A stretch of 34,657 bases of DNA from an uncultured Lachnospiraceae bacterium (GCA_910585355.1 CAJUDN010000028.1:1-34657); one strand, 5' to 3'; numbered from the stretch's first letter, positions 15,382 to 24,624 are shown. The notes: generated from the sequence alone by a model not told the origin. Translations and numbers: made by a program.

Positions 15382-16308
15382 ATGAAGGACATTTCCAAAT
15401 ACCAGGGCCTTATCCCCGCATTCTATGCCTGCTATGATGACGAAGGACAGATTTCTCCGGAAAGAGTCCAAGCTTACACGCGTTTCCTTGTTAAAAAGGG
15501 AGTAAAGGGCGTTTATGTCGGCGGCTCTTCAGGCGAGTGCATCTACCAGAGCGTCGCTGACCGCAAGCTTCTTCTTGAGAATGTAGTCTCTGCCGCTGAA
15601 GGCAAGCTGACAATCATCGCTCACGTCGCATGCAACAACACAGCAGACAGCCAGGAACTGGCCCGCCACGCCGAGAGCCTCGGCGTTGATGCCATCGCTT
15701 CCATCCCTCCGATTTACTTCCGTCTCCCGGAACATGCAATTGCAAAATACTGGAATGATATCTCTGCCGCCGCTCCCAACACAGATTTCATCATCTACAA
15801 TATTCCGCAACTTGCCGGCGTCGCCCTGACCATGTCCCTGCTGCACGAAATGTTGAAGAACCCCAATGTTATCGGTGTTAAAAATTCCTCCATGCCGGTT
15901 CAGGATATTCAGATGTTTAAATATGAAGGCACACAGGGCGGACGTAAATTCGTAGTCTTCAACGGCCCGGATGAGCAGCTCATCAGCGGCCTTATGATGG
16001 GAGCTGACGGCGCCATCGGAGGGACCTACTCCACATGCCCGGAGCTTTATTTAAAGCTGTTCGAACTGGCAAAATCCAATGATCAGGAGAAGGCACGCGC
16101 TCTTCAGTATGATATCAATAACATCATTTACGCCCTCTGCTCCTGCAAAGGCAATATGTATGCCGCTATCAAGGCTGTTCTCAAGAAACGCGAAGGTCTG
16201 GAACTGGGCGGCGTCCGCGCTCCGCTTATAAATCTGGTTCCGGAAGATGATGCCATCATCAATAAAATCTGCGGAATGATTGATGCCGCTGTTGCAAAAT
16301 ATCTATAA
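15382..16308 (+). CDS. nanA: N-acetylneuraminate lyase (dihydrodipicolinate synthase family)
   Basis: This cytoplasmic class I aldolase of 308 residues cleaves Neu5Ac to ManNAc and pyruvate. The TIM-barrel DHDPS/NAL family is clear. GGSSGE at 47-52 binds the pyruvate carboxylate, Tyr139 lies in IIYNIPQLAG, and Lys167 in IGVKNSS is the Schiff-base lysine. GGSSGE plus the early FYACYDDEG region fits NanA rather than DapA, and the neighbouring epimerase and YhcH support this. The ATG at 15382 is preferred over an in-frame TTG 9 bases earlier because AGAGAGG is properly spaced for the ATG. It has its own candidate promoter, 193 bp after yhcH. Some uncertainty remains, because KDG or other keto-acid aldolases share the same fold. 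Confidence 0.85.
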   Translation: MKDISKYQGLIPAFYACYDDEGQISPERVQAYTRFLVKKGVKGVYVGGSSGECIYQSVADRKLLLENVVSAAEGKLTIIAHVACNNTADSQELARHAESLGVDAIASIPPIYFRLPEHAIAKYWNDISAAAPNTDFIIYNIPQLAGVALTMSLLHEMLKNPNVIGVKNSSMPVQDIQMFKYEGTQGGRKFVVFNGPDEQLISGLMMGADGAIGGTYSTCPELYLKLFELAKSNDQEKARALQYDINNIIYALCSCKGNMYAAIKAVLKKREGLELGGVRAPLINLVPEDDAIINKICGMIDAAVAKYL

Positions 16309-16336
16309 AAGTCTGACAGAAAGAAATCCGTGCCAG

Positions 16337-16370
16337 GAGGCCGCCACTCCCCGAAAAGTGCCGGCCTTCT
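16337..16370 (+). terminator. GC-rich stem-loop after nanA
   Basis: AGGAGGCCGCCACT pairs with AGTGCCGGCCTTCT across a short loop, with one internal mismatch, about 30 bp after the nanA stop. The downstream stretch is T-rich but has no uninterrupted U-run, so termination strength is uncertain. Confidence 0.5.
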
Positions 16371-16436
16371 GCTGATTCTTCTTCCCTGGCCTGTTGCGGG
16401 CTGTTATTGTTACGATGCGTTTTTTTCTGCACATTA

Positions 16437-16466
16437 TTGACATGACTGGGAAGTGCATGTTATTAT
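16437..16466 (+). promoter_or_regulatory. Promoter of the hybrid sensor kinase gene
   Basis: Consensus TTGACA (16437-16442) and TATTAT (16461-16466) are separated by 18 bp, about 45 bp before the ATG. A further TATAAT occurs at 16479-16484. Confidence 0.65.
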
Positions 16467-16511
16467 GACACCGATTTTTATAATAGAACAACCAATGTGG
16501 GGGGCTGGCAT

Positions 16512-19094
16512 ATGGATTATTCAGGGGAGATTTGGGAACGGAGTGGAATAGGAACTTCAGACATCAGGACGCATGAGCAGCAAAACGGCATGCAGAGTGT
16601 TCAGAATCTGGAGGCTGTCATCAACGAGGGGCTTCGCGTCGCCCTGTTGGAAGAACTCCCGGACGATTCGCTTCAGGTGCTTTTAGAGCACCTGGGGAAA
16701 GCCCTGAATGGAGAACGGACCTATATATTTGAGCAGAACGAAGCCGGCTGCGATGACAACACCTACGAGTGGACCGCCGACGGCGTGGAGCCGGAAAAGG
16801 AGAACCTTCAGAATGTTCCGCCCGAGATATGTGCAAGCTGGTACCGGAACTTCAGCGTCGGCAGGCATATTGTCATTGCACGTCTGGAAGATATTCAGGA
16901 AACCGACCCCCTTCAGTATGAGACTTTAAGACGGCAGGGCATCCGCACCCTCGTGGTGGTCCCCCTTTATGACGGCAAACAAATCATTGGCTTTTACGGA
17001 GTGGACAATCCCCCTGTGAAGTCACTTGAATACGCTTCTAATATGCTTCAGACCGCAGCATACTTTATTGTATCTTCCCTGAAGCGGCGCAATCTGGTCC
17101 GCGAACTGCAAAAGCAAAGCTACAATATTCTCCATGCCCTCAGCGTTGACTATCTGAGCATCTATCAGGTAAATTTTGACACCGGTGAATGCGAACTGTA
17201 CCGAAACAGCGAACAGATGGGCATGGATTGGGCCGCCTATTTTGAAAGCGGCTATGAAACGGCTATGGAGAGGTATATTTCCTGTTATGTAATCTCTGAG
17301 GATCAGGAGCGTCTGCGCGCCCTGACCCAAAAGGACTATGTACTGAAGCAGCTTCAAATTAAGAAGAAATTTTCTGTTCGGCATCAGGTTAACGACGGCG
17401 CTTACGGACTGAAGCACCTGGAAATCCATTTTTCCGCCACAGAGAGAACGGCAACGGAGAATTGTGTCATTTTTGCTCTGCGGGATGTCAATGCCGTGGT
17501 GAAGCAGGAGGAAAAATATAAGCTGGAGGCAAGGCGGAGCCTGGAAGATATCCTGGAAGGAGCCCGAACAGGCATCTGGACAATTGAGCTGGAGGAAGAC
17601 TGCCAGCCGAGAATGTACGCCGACCGGACCATGCGGATCCTTCTTGGCGTATCAGATGACATCACGCCGGAAAGGTGCTATCAGCACTGGTTTGAGCGCG
17701 TTGAGCCCGACTACTCGGAGATGGTACAGGAAGCAGTACAGGAAATGCTGGAAACCGGACGTTCCGAGGTGATTTACCCGTGGAACCATCCCCAGCTTGG
17801 GAAAATCTATGTCCGTTGCGGCGGCGTGCCAGATAAGGCCTTCAGGAAGCCGGGTTTCTGTCTGAATGGGTACCACCAGGATATTACCGAGACCATGGTG
17901 ACAAGGAAAAAACAGGAACAGTCCATTATGGAGCTTTTGGAGCGGGTAAGGCAGGCAAACTCGGCAAAAAGCGAATTCCTCTCCCGTATGTCCCACGATC
18001 TGCGTACGCCGATCAACGGGATCCTCGGGATGTTGTCTATTCTGGAAAAATGTCAGGGCGACCCGGAGCGTCAGAGCGAATGCCACCGAAAAATCCGTGT
18101 GTCAACAGAACATCTGCTGTCCCTGGTAAACGACGTGCTTCAGGTCAGCAAACTGGAAAGCGGAAGGCTGGCGGCAGCAGAAGAGCCCTTTGACCTTCAC
18201 GATGCACTGGCGGACTGTATCACCATCCTGTACGCCCAGGCCGAGGAAAATGGAATCCGTCTGGAAGTAGAGGATTCCGGCCTGCTGCACAGCAGGGTTA
18301 TCGGGAATCCGCTGCATCTGAGACAAATCCTGATGAATGTCATTGACAACGCCATCAAATATAACCGCCCCAATGGTTCTGTATCCATCAAAGCTGAGGA
18401 AACCGGCTTTGGGGACAAAACCGCAAACTTCCGGTTCGTAATCAGCGATACGGGAATCGGCATCGGGGAGGATTTTAAAGAACATATTTTTGAACCCTTC
18501 ACTCAGGAGCACCAGGATGCAAGGACCCATTACAGCGGCGTCGGGCTTGGCATGTCCATCGTAAAGAAACTGGTGGAGCAGATGAACGGGTCCGTTGAAG
18601 TTGACAGCCAGGTCGGCAAGGGAAGCGTGGTCCGGATCGTCCTGCCCATTCGTGTCGACGAAGAACAAAGCGGACGGCCCTCAGGCGATGATAGGAATGT
18701 ACCGGACAATATTTCCGGAATGTGCGTCCTTTTGGTGGAGGACAATGAAATCAACTGCGAAATTGTGGAGTTTATCCTAAAGGATGCAGGCGCAGAGGTC
18801 GTGACCGCCAACGATGGAAAGGCTGCCGTAGACACATTCGCGGCATCCAAACTGTGGGCCTTTGACTGTGTACTTATGGATCTGATGATGCCGGTCATGA
18901 GCGGATATGAGGCGTCGCGGGTGATTCGCAGCCTGGACCGGGCAGACGCAAAAACCGTGCCCATCATCGCGCTGTCAGCCAACGCGTTTGACGAAGATAT
19001 TGCTCTGGCAAAGGATGCCGGGATGAACGCGCATTTGGCAAAGCCTGTGGACATCCATAAAATGTTTCAGGTTATGAGCCGTTTAAAACGCTAA
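16512..19094 (+). CDS. Soluble hybrid sensor histidine kinase with C-terminal receiver domain
   Basis: This 860-residue two-component protein has no evident membrane helix or signal peptide, so it should sense a cytoplasmic cue. A GAF-like domain (about 40-185) begins with ALLEELPDDSLQVLLEHLGK. One or two PAS-like regions (about 200-330 and 345-465) follow. The HisKA dimerisation helix has the H-box SHDLRTP with phospho-acceptor His495. The HATPase_c domain (about 595-715) has the N-box NVIDNAIKYN and G-boxes DTGIGIG and GVGLGMSIVKKL. The receiver domain (about 735-860) has the phospho-acceptor Asp790 in LMDLMMP and a conserved Lys in AKPVD. There is no DNA-binding output domain, so an unlinked Hpt protein or regulator is expected. 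The ATG at 16512 follows a GGGGGG site; a GTG 15 bases upstream is possible. It lies just downstream of nanA, with its own promoter and terminator. Confidence 0.92.
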   Translation: MDYSGEIWERSGIGTSDIRTHEQQNGMQSVQNLEAVINEGLRVALLEELPDDSLQVLLEHLGKALNGERTYIFEQNEAGCDDNTYEWTADGVEPEKENLQNVPPEICASWYRNFSVGRHIVIARLEDIQETDPLQYETLRRQGIRTLVVVPLYDGKQIIGFYGVDNPPVKSLEYASNMLQTAAYFIVSSLKRRNLVRELQKQSYNILHALSVDYLSIYQVNFDTGECELYRNSEQMGMDWAAYFESGYETAMERYISCYVISEDQERLRALTQKDYVLKQLQIKKKFSVRHQVNDGAYGLKHLEIHFSATERTATENCVIFALRDVNAVVKQEEKYKLEARRSLEDILEGARTGIWTIELEEDCQPRMYADRTMRILLGVSDDITPERCYQHWFERVEPDYSEMVQEAVQEMLETGRSEVIYPWNHPQLGKIYVRCGGVPDKAFRKPGFCLNGYHQDITETMVTRKKQEQSIMELLERVRQANSAKSEFLSRMSHDLRTPINGILGMLSILEKCQGDPERQSECHRKIRVSTEHLLSLVNDVLQVSKLESGRLAAAEEPFDLHDALADCITILYAQAEENGIRLEVEDSGLLHSRVIGNPLHLRQILMNVIDNAIKYNRPNGSVSIKAEETGFGDKTANFRFVISDTGIGIGEDFKEHIFEPFTQEHQDARTHYSGVGLGMSIVKKLVEQMNGSVEVDSQVGKGSVVRIVLPIRVDEEQSGRPSGDDRNVPDNISGMCVLLVEDNEINCEIVEFILKDAGAEVVTANDGKAAVDTFAASKLWAFDCVLMDLMMPVMSGYEASRVIRSLDRADAKTVPIIALSANAFDEDIALAKDAGMNAHLAKPVDIHKMFQVMSRLKR

Positions 19095-19129
19095 AAGGAG
19101 GAACCTCTTTACGAAGTTCCTCCTTTTTT
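19095..19129 (+). terminator. Intrinsic terminator of the sensor kinase gene
   Basis: AAGGAGGAAC (19095-19104) pairs with GTTCCTCCTT (19116-19125), followed by TTTT. It begins immediately after the stop codon. Confidence 0.9.
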
Positions 19130-19183
19130 GTGCACAGGCCCGCACAGAGGAATATACCGCTGTCACGGCCCGCCGCAGGCGGA

Positions 19184-19209
19184 GAATCCTGCAGAGCAGG
19201 ATTCCTTTT
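19184..19209 (+). terminator. Second terminator-like hairpin, recurrent GAATCCTGC type (copy 2)
   Basis: GAATCCTGC (19184-19192) and GCAGGATTC (19196-19204) form a 9-bp stem followed by CTTTT. The T-run overlaps the stop codon of the convergent large gene. The same hairpin with the same 5' CGGA flank, read on the opposite strand, is at 11036-11056. Confidence 0.6.
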
Positions 19210-22200
19210 ATCGTATCTGCGATAAAATACTGGGATCCTTAATTTTTGTATCTTCCGCAAACAGAATGATTTTCGACATGATTTCCGCCGTCTTCGGGTC
19301 GTCATCAAGGAACGGCAGGAACATCCTGCCCCGGTGCTGGGAATGTACCGGAACCACATAAAGCATGGAATTTCCCATCTGGTGTACCACGCCGCTCCCA
19401 AGGTGAACCGTATAACGCCCCAGTTTCCCGTCGATGACAGCATGGTTTCCTTCCAGCGTGACATTTTTGATTTTAAACAGCTCCAGATTGCATTCTGCAA
19501 TGGCGCGGCGCATTTCGATTGTGGAATGGCTGGTCTCCGGATCTACGCCTCCGGCATGGGCCACGCTGACAGCCAAATCCACATCCCGCATGACTTCACT
19601 GTAAATGATATCAGGAACTTCCGCAACCTTCATCGGCTTAAAACTTTTCCTGTCATAGAATACCACATATTCCAATGTCGGCGCTTCCACATCGCTGGGA
19701 GAGAACCAGTCGGCCATAGCATAAATTCTGGCAACGATGTTCTCTTTATAGTAAATCTTCTGAAGCCCGTCTTCATAATCGGCTACCCAGCGGCGGCTTC
19801 TTAAGGCTCCCACCGTCTTCTGCGGCTGAATCTGGTTTCCGGCAAACATCAGTGATTCTGTTTTATTTAATTCCTCAGAAAGCTTCACATATAACTCACG
19901 GAAAATCTGCTTAAAGGGCTGGCGGATTTTTTTGTCAAACAGCGCCTTCTGATATTCATGCCAGCATCCCGTTTCATAGAGATCGCAGGGATGGGCAATA
20001 TAGACCTTTTCGTCCGCTCCGATTTCCGTCAGAATACCAGACCAGTCCATCAGGCCGGATTCTGTTAAAAATCCAATACGCGCCGGACTCTCCGAAACAT
20101 CATCCTGTCCTTTGCCCGCAGCCGGCGTCCCCTCATTTGCAGCCCTCACAACCAACGGCTCAATAATAGGCCGCACCACCGGATTGTTTTTTAGCTCCAA
20201 AAGTTCCCAGACCTCAAATGTGGTCCTGTCCTCCATGGCCTGCTCCATCATCTGCTTCGTCCGGCTGTACTGCTCTTTCAGCTTTTTATTGGCGTCCTGA
20301 TACTGGATAACCATCTCATTTTTCTTATATTTTGCCGGAATAGATTTTAAACTCTTTCCCGCCTTTTCACATAAAAGGCTGCTCTTTCCTGTTTCATCTA
20401 CGAATAGCTTAAGGGAAATTTCCCCTTCCAGCGTCTGCCATTCAAAATAGCTTCCAAACGATTCCGTAAGCTTCGACTCCATCCGGAGCGTTAGCCGGGT
20501 CACATCTGTAAATCCGGCATTCACGCTTAAATTCTGAAGCGCCAGCTCCACAGCACGTCCCTCGCTGGCGCGTCTCTGAGCGCCGAAATTCCGGCTTTCT
20601 TTTTTATATTTCTGAATATACTGGTACCGCTCCAGAAGCTGTTCTTCTTTTTTCTTTTTGTTTTTATCCAACGGAAGAAGTCCTATACTCATTAACAGGT
20701 CTTTGTTCCGCTTCGCATCAATCTCTGCCTTTAGCTCTTTTAGGGACACCTTTCCCAGGGCCGCGTCCGCATACTTTCTTGCCCTGGCATGGGCCGTGCC
20801 GGAAGAGGAGTACTTGGCCGCATCATAAAGCAGCTTAAAATTCTTTTCGCCCAGCTTTCCATAAGCCTCAGAAAACCAATTTACATCAAAGGCTCCGCCA
20901 GCCAGTTCCTCCGGCGTCAACGGCGTATACTTTGCAACCATGGAAGTGGTAAATTCATCCATTCGTTCGCTGGTATGAGCCATGAAATAATAGCACCCGC
21001 TCTTAAGGCCCGGCATCTTCAGATATTCTTCCACCATGGAAATCCACTGGGGCGCATACATGGCAGCCTCCACCAGCCGCTTTTTTGTAATATCCGTCCC
21101 TTTCAAAGCCTTCTTCAGATCCCCGGCCGTTTCCTCCGGTCTTGGATGACAGACCTTTAAGAGATGACTCAGTACAGCCTTCTTACTTTCTGCTCTCGAA
21201 GCATAATAGTAACTGCTCCGATCCAGGGGATCATTCCCCAGAGCGCTTAATATCTGAATCAGCGTATCAATTCCATAGATCATACGGATATCCATGATGC
21301 GTCTGGAAAACGGAGTGCTCTGCTCCCCGCGCTTTAATTCCACCTTAAGAACCACCGGGATGATTTCCTTATAAAGCATGTGGGCCAGAACCATCTCCGG
21401 CATTTCATCCCCAATAGTGTCAAACCTGTATTTTCCATCCACCGGCACGATTTTTCCAGGTCCGAAAAATGCGTTAAGTTCTCCCACTCTGGCATTTCTT
21501 GAAGTAACGTTTCCTTTCTGCTCCACTGTACTGATCGGTCCGAAAAGACTTCCAATGCCCATAAAATCAGCAATGGCCTTATAAAACAGGTCCTTATCCC
21601 AAATTCCCCGCACGTAGGCCTGAACAATATCCGCCTGGCCAAAAACCGAGCCAAGGGCTTCCCCACGAATCTGGGGGCCATTCTCCAGAGACGCCCTGGA
21701 ATATCGTTCCCTGATTTTAAACCGCAGGGCAAAGCTATTCTCCCAGTCCTCTTCCGGTACATTTTTTAACCAGGTCAGCATACTGGCAAAAATCGGAAGC
21801 TCCGCTGACCGTTTCCTTATGATTTCCGTCCCCCGGTAATAGCGCTCCTCGCTTTCATACATATCATTGGAATCATCCAATACAGAAATCAGCTTCGCTG
21901 TTACCACGAGGGCCCATCTGCCCTTAAGCTCCTGCGGTACATACTCCATAAACAAAGCATCGATCACCGTACCAGCCTGAACACCGTAACGCAGCCCCTG
22001 CACCAGGTCCTTAAAGGGTTCCCGCCTTCCAAATACCAGCCTGTAAATATTAAGATTATTCTCATAATCCTTTCGCCTGTGCCGGCAGGCCTGGTAAAGA
22101 TACAGCTCCATAAGCATATCCGGCGTCTTTATCTCTGTCTCGTAAAACTTCTCCCACAACTCCCGGAACGGATATGCGTCCAAAGGCGTTGCATTGGGAT

Positions 22201-24382
22201 CACTGTTAATCCATCGGCAGCGTTCCAATCCGGTTCCAAGAACCTTCTCCTCTCCCCAGGCGGTCGTATATTCCAGCGTCTGGTTCTTTTCAATAAACGC
22301 GTTTAATTTTTTAAGGAGTTGAATGCATTCTTTTTCTCCATGTGCAAACAGCTTTTCTGTCCCGGATGAATCCACCGTGACCGGAGGCAGAACCCATTTT
22401 TTTGTCGTGTCATAAAACCCGTATCCCGGCGTATTTAAAATATCCTGCGCCTCGCTGCTTTTTCCCGCCAGCTCGCCTAAAAGTATCTGTTCCTTTCCTG
22501 TAGGATCCTGTAACGCGGAAAGCAGCGGGCGGATTTCCTTAAACTCCTCCGGCCTTTCTTTTTTCACCTGCAGCGCCAAATCCAACGCGCCCATATGACA
22601 CTCCTCTGACTTTTCCTCCAGAAGTCTCCCTATACACGCCCGAAGTTCAGCCGGATTTTGTTTTCTCAATAAAGACAGCGTTCCGGCGCGTCCTTTCTTG
22701 TATTTCAGGTTTTTTTCAATTTTTTTGTAATCATCGCCAGTCAGCTCCATGGCCTCCACCAGCTTAAACGCCGAACCCAGGGCATACTCCTCTGGATTGT
22801 GAAGCAGCTCAAACAGCACATCCTTTTTTGCCTGAGTCCTGGGCCTGTAAAGCAGTACGCGGGCGGCCAGTGCACGGCCGCTTGCACCATAGGTTTCTCC
22901 CTGACCGATAAGAGGAATCATCATGGCTGCTTCGTCCAGGTATTCCTCATCCTGCAGCATCCACGCCAGGAGGCACATGCGGACCGCAACATCCGACTTT
23001 GATAATGTCACGCGGTACCATGGGAAAATACATGGATTTAAATCCACCCCCTTTTTGGGGATTGCCGTAAAAATCCGGCGCAGGCACAGATAAAATTTTT
23101 TCGCCTCTTCCCTGCTGTCAAAAAAGTCAAAGGAAGTGGGAGACGCCGCCTTCGGCATGGACGCGTCATGATCCCGGAGAGAAAAATAATTTGTCCCCTC
23201 ATTTAACAGCAAATCTCTGAGACACCCCTGTGCATTTTCCATAAAGCATGGCATATAGCAGGCCACCAGCTCCAGATCGTCCTGATATGTAAGAATGACC
23301 TCTTTGGCGGCGGCTCCCTTAAGCCGTCTCTCCTGCAGAGTACGATTAAAATAAGAGGCCGTCATTTTCTGATTCTTCGTGCCATTCCTAATCAACTCTA
23401 AAACTGCCTTTACGCCCTCCTCCGCGTCATAAAAGCCCCTGGCCCAGAGGGCGCAGCTGATGGCAATGGAATCGTTGGTTTCCAGCTGCTCTTTTGCAAA
23501 CTCCGGCTCTCTTAAGCATCTCCCCATGAGCCGCATTAACTTATCTGTAATCCGGTCCACAGACCTTTCGTCAAAAATCCCAATCCAGGTGCTGACTGCA
23601 CGTTTCACAGAGGAATACCGAACCAGATTATTATCTTCGATAACCTGGAAAAGATGCAGAAACGCCTCCGGCCGTCCGGCATCCATGGTTTCGCAAACCG
23701 CCTGTCTCGCCCCCTCCTGAAGTCTTGCCGCCAGAAGGAAATCCCCCAGAAGCTGATACATTTCCTTATTTTTGCACATAACAATGCCGCGAATCAGCTC
23801 ATGGCTGATCATGGCAGTATTTCCTTCTCCCAAAAGAATATCCTTCACAGCCTGGATGGTGCCCTGGTTTCCCTGATCAATCTGCGCTGCCAGAATCCCG
23901 GAATAGGACCAAAATTCCGTTCTCGCATGGTCATAAATTTCCGGGGCCACATTCCCTGTAAGAATATCGGCCAGACTGGCATCATAAAACTTTAACTTCG
24001 AATAGGCCAAAAGAAGCTGGACACTTCTCTGTACAAAGGGCACATAACTTTTTGACCGCATGCTTCTCCGATACCATCCAGCCGTCATCTGGTATTGGTT
24101 CATCTCATCCAGCGCATAGTAAAATTCGTTCTGAAGTTCTTTGGAAACACATACGTCCACCAGCCGGGACAGCTGCCCTTTATAAAGGCCGCTGAGATTC
24201 CAGTATGTCCCCATTTCCAAAAGCTCTCTTATAAATTTGCTGTCTCCAAACGTTACGGTCTGATACGTATTAGACGGAAGCAGTTTTCGCTCTGCCTCAG
24301 ACAGAAGATTGCCTTTTTCCTTTAACTGTGCAATCCATTTCTCCGAGATCTTCTTTCTGCTGTCATAAGTAAATTCCGCCAT
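19208..24382 (-). CDS. Giant DUF5724/DUF4132-family protein
   Basis: This is a 1724-residue protein of unknown function, probably cytoplasmic, with no signal peptide or membrane helix. I recognise the DUF4132-type C-terminal half, related in type to E. coli YehI/MolR. Markers are a basic stretch at about LPLDKNKKKKEEQLLERYQY followed by RASEGRAVELALQNLS, and a highly conserved last 200 residues that include YAMADWFSP, EVMRDVDLAVSVAHAGGVDP, THSTIEMR-like SHSTIEMRRAI, LGSGVVHQMG and PVHSQHRGRMFLPF. The N-terminal two-thirds are alpha-helical and repeat-like, as in the DUF5724 part. The start follows GAGAGGAGAGAGG. E. coli relatives sit with MoxR-type ATPase and VWA genes; none is here, so the gene stands alone. 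It fills nearly a sixth of the window, with no frame break. Confidence 0.85.
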   Translation of the reverse strand: MAEFTYDSRKKISEKWIAQLKEKGNLLSEAERKLLPSNTYQTVTFGDSKFIRELLEMGTYWNLSGLYKGQLSRLVDVCVSKELQNEFYYALDEMNQYQMTAGWYRRSMRSKSYVPFVQRSVQLLLAYSKLKFYDASLADILTGNVAPEIYDHARTEFWSYSGILAAQIDQGNQGTIQAVKDILLGEGNTAMISHELIRGIVMCKNKEMYQLLGDFLLAARLQEGARQAVCETMDAGRPEAFLHLFQVIEDNNLVRYSSVKRAVSTWIGIFDERSVDRITDKLMRLMGRCLREPEFAKEQLETNDSIAISCALWARGFYDAEEGVKAVLELIRNGTKNQKMTASYFNRTLQERRLKGAAAKEVILTYQDDLELVACYMPCFMENAQGCLRDLLLNEGTNYFSLRDHDASMPKAASPTSFDFFDSREEAKKFYLCLRRIFTAIPKKGVDLNPCIFPWYRVTLSKSDVAVRMCLLAWMLQDEEYLDEAAMMIPLIGQGETYGASGRALAARVLLYRPRTQAKKDVLFELLHNPEEYALGSAFKLVEAMELTGDDYKKIEKNLKYKKGRAGTLSLLRKQNPAELRACIGRLLEEKSEECHMGALDLALQVKKERPEEFKEIRPLLSALQDPTGKEQILLGELAGKSSEAQDILNTPGYGFYDTTKKWVLPPVTVDSSGTEKLFAHGEKECIQLLKKLNAFIEKNQTLEYTTAWGEEKVLGTGLERCRWINSDPNATPLDAYPFRELWEKFYETEIKTPDMLMELYLYQACRHRRKDYENNLNIYRLVFGRREPFKDLVQGLRYGVQAGTVIDALFMEYVPQELKGRWALVVTAKLISVLDDSNDMYESEERYYRGTEIIRKRSAELPIFASMLTWLKNVPEEDWENSFALRFKIRERYSRASLENGPQIRGEALGSVFGQADIVQAYVRGIWDKDLFYKAIADFMGIGSLFGPISTVEQKGNVTSRNARVGELNAFFGPGKIVPVDGKYRFDTIGDEMPEMVLAHMLYKEIIPVVLKVELKRGEQSTPFSRRIMDIRMIYGIDTLIQILSALGNDPLDRSSYYYASRAESKKAVLSHLLKVCHPRPEETAGDLKKALKGTDITKKRLVEAAMYAPQWISMVEEYLKMPGLKSGCYYFMAHTSERMDEFTTSMVAKYTPLTPEELAGGAFDVNWFSEAYGKLGEKNFKLLYDAAKYSSSGTAHARARKYADAALGKVSLKELKAEIDAKRNKDLLMSIGLLPLDKNKKKKEEQLLERYQYIQKYKKESRNFGAQRRASEGRAVELALQNLSVNAGFTDVTRLTLRMESKLTESFGSYFEWQTLEGEISLKLFVDETGKSSLLCEKAGKSLKSIPAKYKKNEMVIQYQDANKKLKEQYSRTKQMMEQAMEDRTTFEVWELLELKNNPVVRPIIEPLVVRAANEGTPAAGKGQDDVSESPARIGFLTESGLMDWSGILTEIGADEKVYIAHPCDLYETGCWHEYQKALFDKKIRQPFKQIFRELYVKLSEELNKTESLMFAGNQIQPQKTVGALRSRRWVADYEDGLQKIYYKENIVARIYAMADWFSPSDVEAPTLEYVVFYDRKSFKPMKVAEVPDIIYSEVMRDVDLAVSVAHAGGVDPETSHSTIEMRRAIAECNLELFKIKNVTLEGNHAVIDGKLGRYTVHLGSGVVHQMGNSMLYVVPVHSQHRGRMFLPFLDDDPKTAEIMSKIILFAEDTKIKDPSILSQIR

Positions 24383-24441
24383 AGCCTCTCTCCTCTCTTT
24401 TTGTATTTCCTTCTGTTCTTCGCTATTTCATGCAGTCGCAG

Positions 24442-24470
24442 CCTATATATTGTTATGCCTATTATCACAA
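24442..24470 (-). promoter_or_regulatory. Candidate promoter of the giant DUF4132-family gene
   Basis: On the minus strand TTGTGA (24465-24470) and TATAGG (24442-24447) are separated by 17 bp, about 60 bp before the ATG. The match is moderate. Confidence 0.4.
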
Positions 24471-24529
24471 ATTTTTCATTTAATTTCAAGACGCCAGAGC
24501 CGAAAAATCGAGCGGAAAGAATGGCCGTA

Positions 24530-24559
24530 TTACCGTTCAGGGGATATCTGAACTATTAC
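24530..24559. repeat. GTTCAG-family short inverted repeat
   Basis: TTACCGTTCAG (24530-24540) faces CTGAACTATTAC (24548-24559) across a 7-base loop. It belongs to the same family as the hairpins at 10924, 13435 and 27598, and lies between the divergent large gene and the small coiled-coil gene. Confidence 0.55.
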
Positions 24560-24624
24560 TGAAAGCAAAGTGGAGATTGACAAGGCGATTCAAAAAGAAT
24601 AAAATGTCTTTATGGAAGGGACAT

